A stretch of DNA of 64,000 nucleotides from Candidatus Oscillochloris fontis (GTDB taxonomy: Bacteria > Chloroflexota > Chloroflexia > Chloroflexales > Chloroflexaceae), in assembly GCF_004138135.1 (NCBI RefSeq), contig NZ_RYFD01000023.1:1-64000 (forward strand), read 5' to 3'. A program made the translations under genes and the position numbers. Positions within the stretch are counted from its first letter, which is position 1. Each line of letters begins with the position of its first letter. This document shows, piece after piece, positions 63,411-64,000 of the stretch. The notes below the pieces were generated by a model that was given only the letters and a program-made list of their open reading frames with translations, did not search any database and was not told where the DNA came from.

Positions 63411-64000
63411 TTAGCGAACTACTATCGGTAGATATACGTTGTAGGGTGATACCGGAAGCGGAGCGAGTGGCTCGATCTGATCTTCTGGCAAGGGATCGCC
63501 GGGAGCCAGAGGCGGAGCACCAACCATCAGGTAGTTCTTCCATCGGCTGAGGCTTGTAAAGCTGGGAAAGGTTGTTCCGTCAATATAGTCACTGAATTCC
63601 GATCCTGCGCTACGCGGTGGATAGTAGATACTGATCCCATGCGTGCCATCTAAATTCCACTCTCGGCTGAGATAGGAGTCTGGTGCGTAGATTCCACTGC
63701 GGTGCATCTCTGCAATCACAAAGGACTGAATTGCGTCGATTAGTGTGGTGGCTGCTGCAGGAACGTCATGTGTAACTACCTGAGTGCGAGTGCGTGTTGC
63801 AAAGTCTACAAGATCGATATACTTATCATCATTGGTAATTGTGAGGTAGGGTTCTCCACCTGAGTCAAATTTCTGGCTTTGTGTCCGCAGGCTGACTAAT
63901 AGATCTCGATTGGCCTGACTCACATTTGCAAAGGCAGTCAAACGATCAGCGAAAGTATTAAGACGAGATAACACAACCTCAAACTGACTCATATCCAAAG
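63411..64000 (-). CDS. Clostripain-like (C11) peptidase, C-terminal part
   Basis: About 195 residues are inside the window; the gene continues beyond 64000. GISIYYPPRS followed by a Tyr/Ser/Trp-rich segment (SLSRWKNYLM) is typical of the end of C11 cysteine peptidases. The catalytic His/Cys region is expected in the missing part. The protein ends SPYNVYLPIVVR, the same type of tail as the neighbouring peptidase. The two genes run the same way, 47 bp apart, and may be cotranscribed. Confidence 0.75.
   Translation of the reverse strand, partial: LDMSQFEVVLSRLNTFADRLTAFANVSQANRDLLVSLRTQSQKFDSGGEPYLTITNDDKYIDLVDFATRTRTQVVTHDVPAAATTLIDAIQSFVIAEMHRSGIYAPDSYLSREWNLDGTHGISIYYPPRSAGSEFSDYIDGTTFPSFTSLSRWKNYLMVGAPPLAPGDPLPEDQIEPLAPLPVSPYNVYLPIVVR

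Overview
The window looks like a chromosomal segment of a Chloroflexota bacterium, most likely a filamentous phototroph of the Chloroflexales or a close relative. This is inferred from the gene set (a phosphoribulokinase-like enzyme, amylosucrase, a PqqD/M50/cyclic-nucleotide fusion, secreted proteins ending in YLP(L/I)VVR), the moderately high GC and the many hairpin repeats. No rRNA, tRNA or CRISPR array was found.

Positions 80-32310 are mainly chromosomal housekeeping. A leftward group encodes an M16 peptidase, a GAF/GAF/PAS sensor, amylosucrase, a phosphoribulokinase-like kinase and a small transaldolase. A long rightward run (7153-18010) joins agmatine-to-putrescine conversion (aguB, aguA) to glycerol/dihydroxyacetone use (dhaK, dhaL, glpK, glpA, glpB, glpC, dhaM). 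Miniature elements interrupt this run between genes. Next come a Ser/Thr kinase with WD40 repeats, a lipoprotein, a giant PqqD-M50-cNMP membrane protein, a YjdF protein, two tandem M15-type peptidoglycan peptidase paralogues, a membrane protein and gyrB.

Eleven bases after the gyrB stop codon begins a complete Tn7-like transposon (32322-44499). It has 28-bp perfect inverted termini, three TnsB-like sites on the left and four on the right, and a tnsA-tnsB-tnsC-tniQ operon. The TniQ carries five C-terminal helix-turn-helix modules and there are no Cas genes. Its cargo is a NurA nuclease, a HerA ATPase and a DNA methyltransferase, a possible restriction-like defence module. A fossil right end lies only 308 bp from the left terminus, so this gyrB-proximal site may have been used more than once.

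Positions 44537-60650 continue as a defence-type island: two large Type IIG-like restriction-methylases, a SNF2 helicase with a SWIM partner, a DUF3095 protein, two nucleotidyltransferase-like genes, gene debris, and a palindrome-bounded element that looks like a structured RNA. Three leftward promoters in this island and the transposon (tnsA, Type IIG, and the structured element/nucleotidyltransferase) share one design: a sigma-70-like promoter with a 17-bp spacer containing a GAAC-N4-GTT(T/G) box. This suggests common, possibly SOS/LexA-type, control.

Positions 60651-64000 return to ordinary genes: a small unknown protein, a secreted C39-type peptidase with PPC and F5/8C domains, and the C-terminal part of a clostripain-like (C11) protein that runs off the window.
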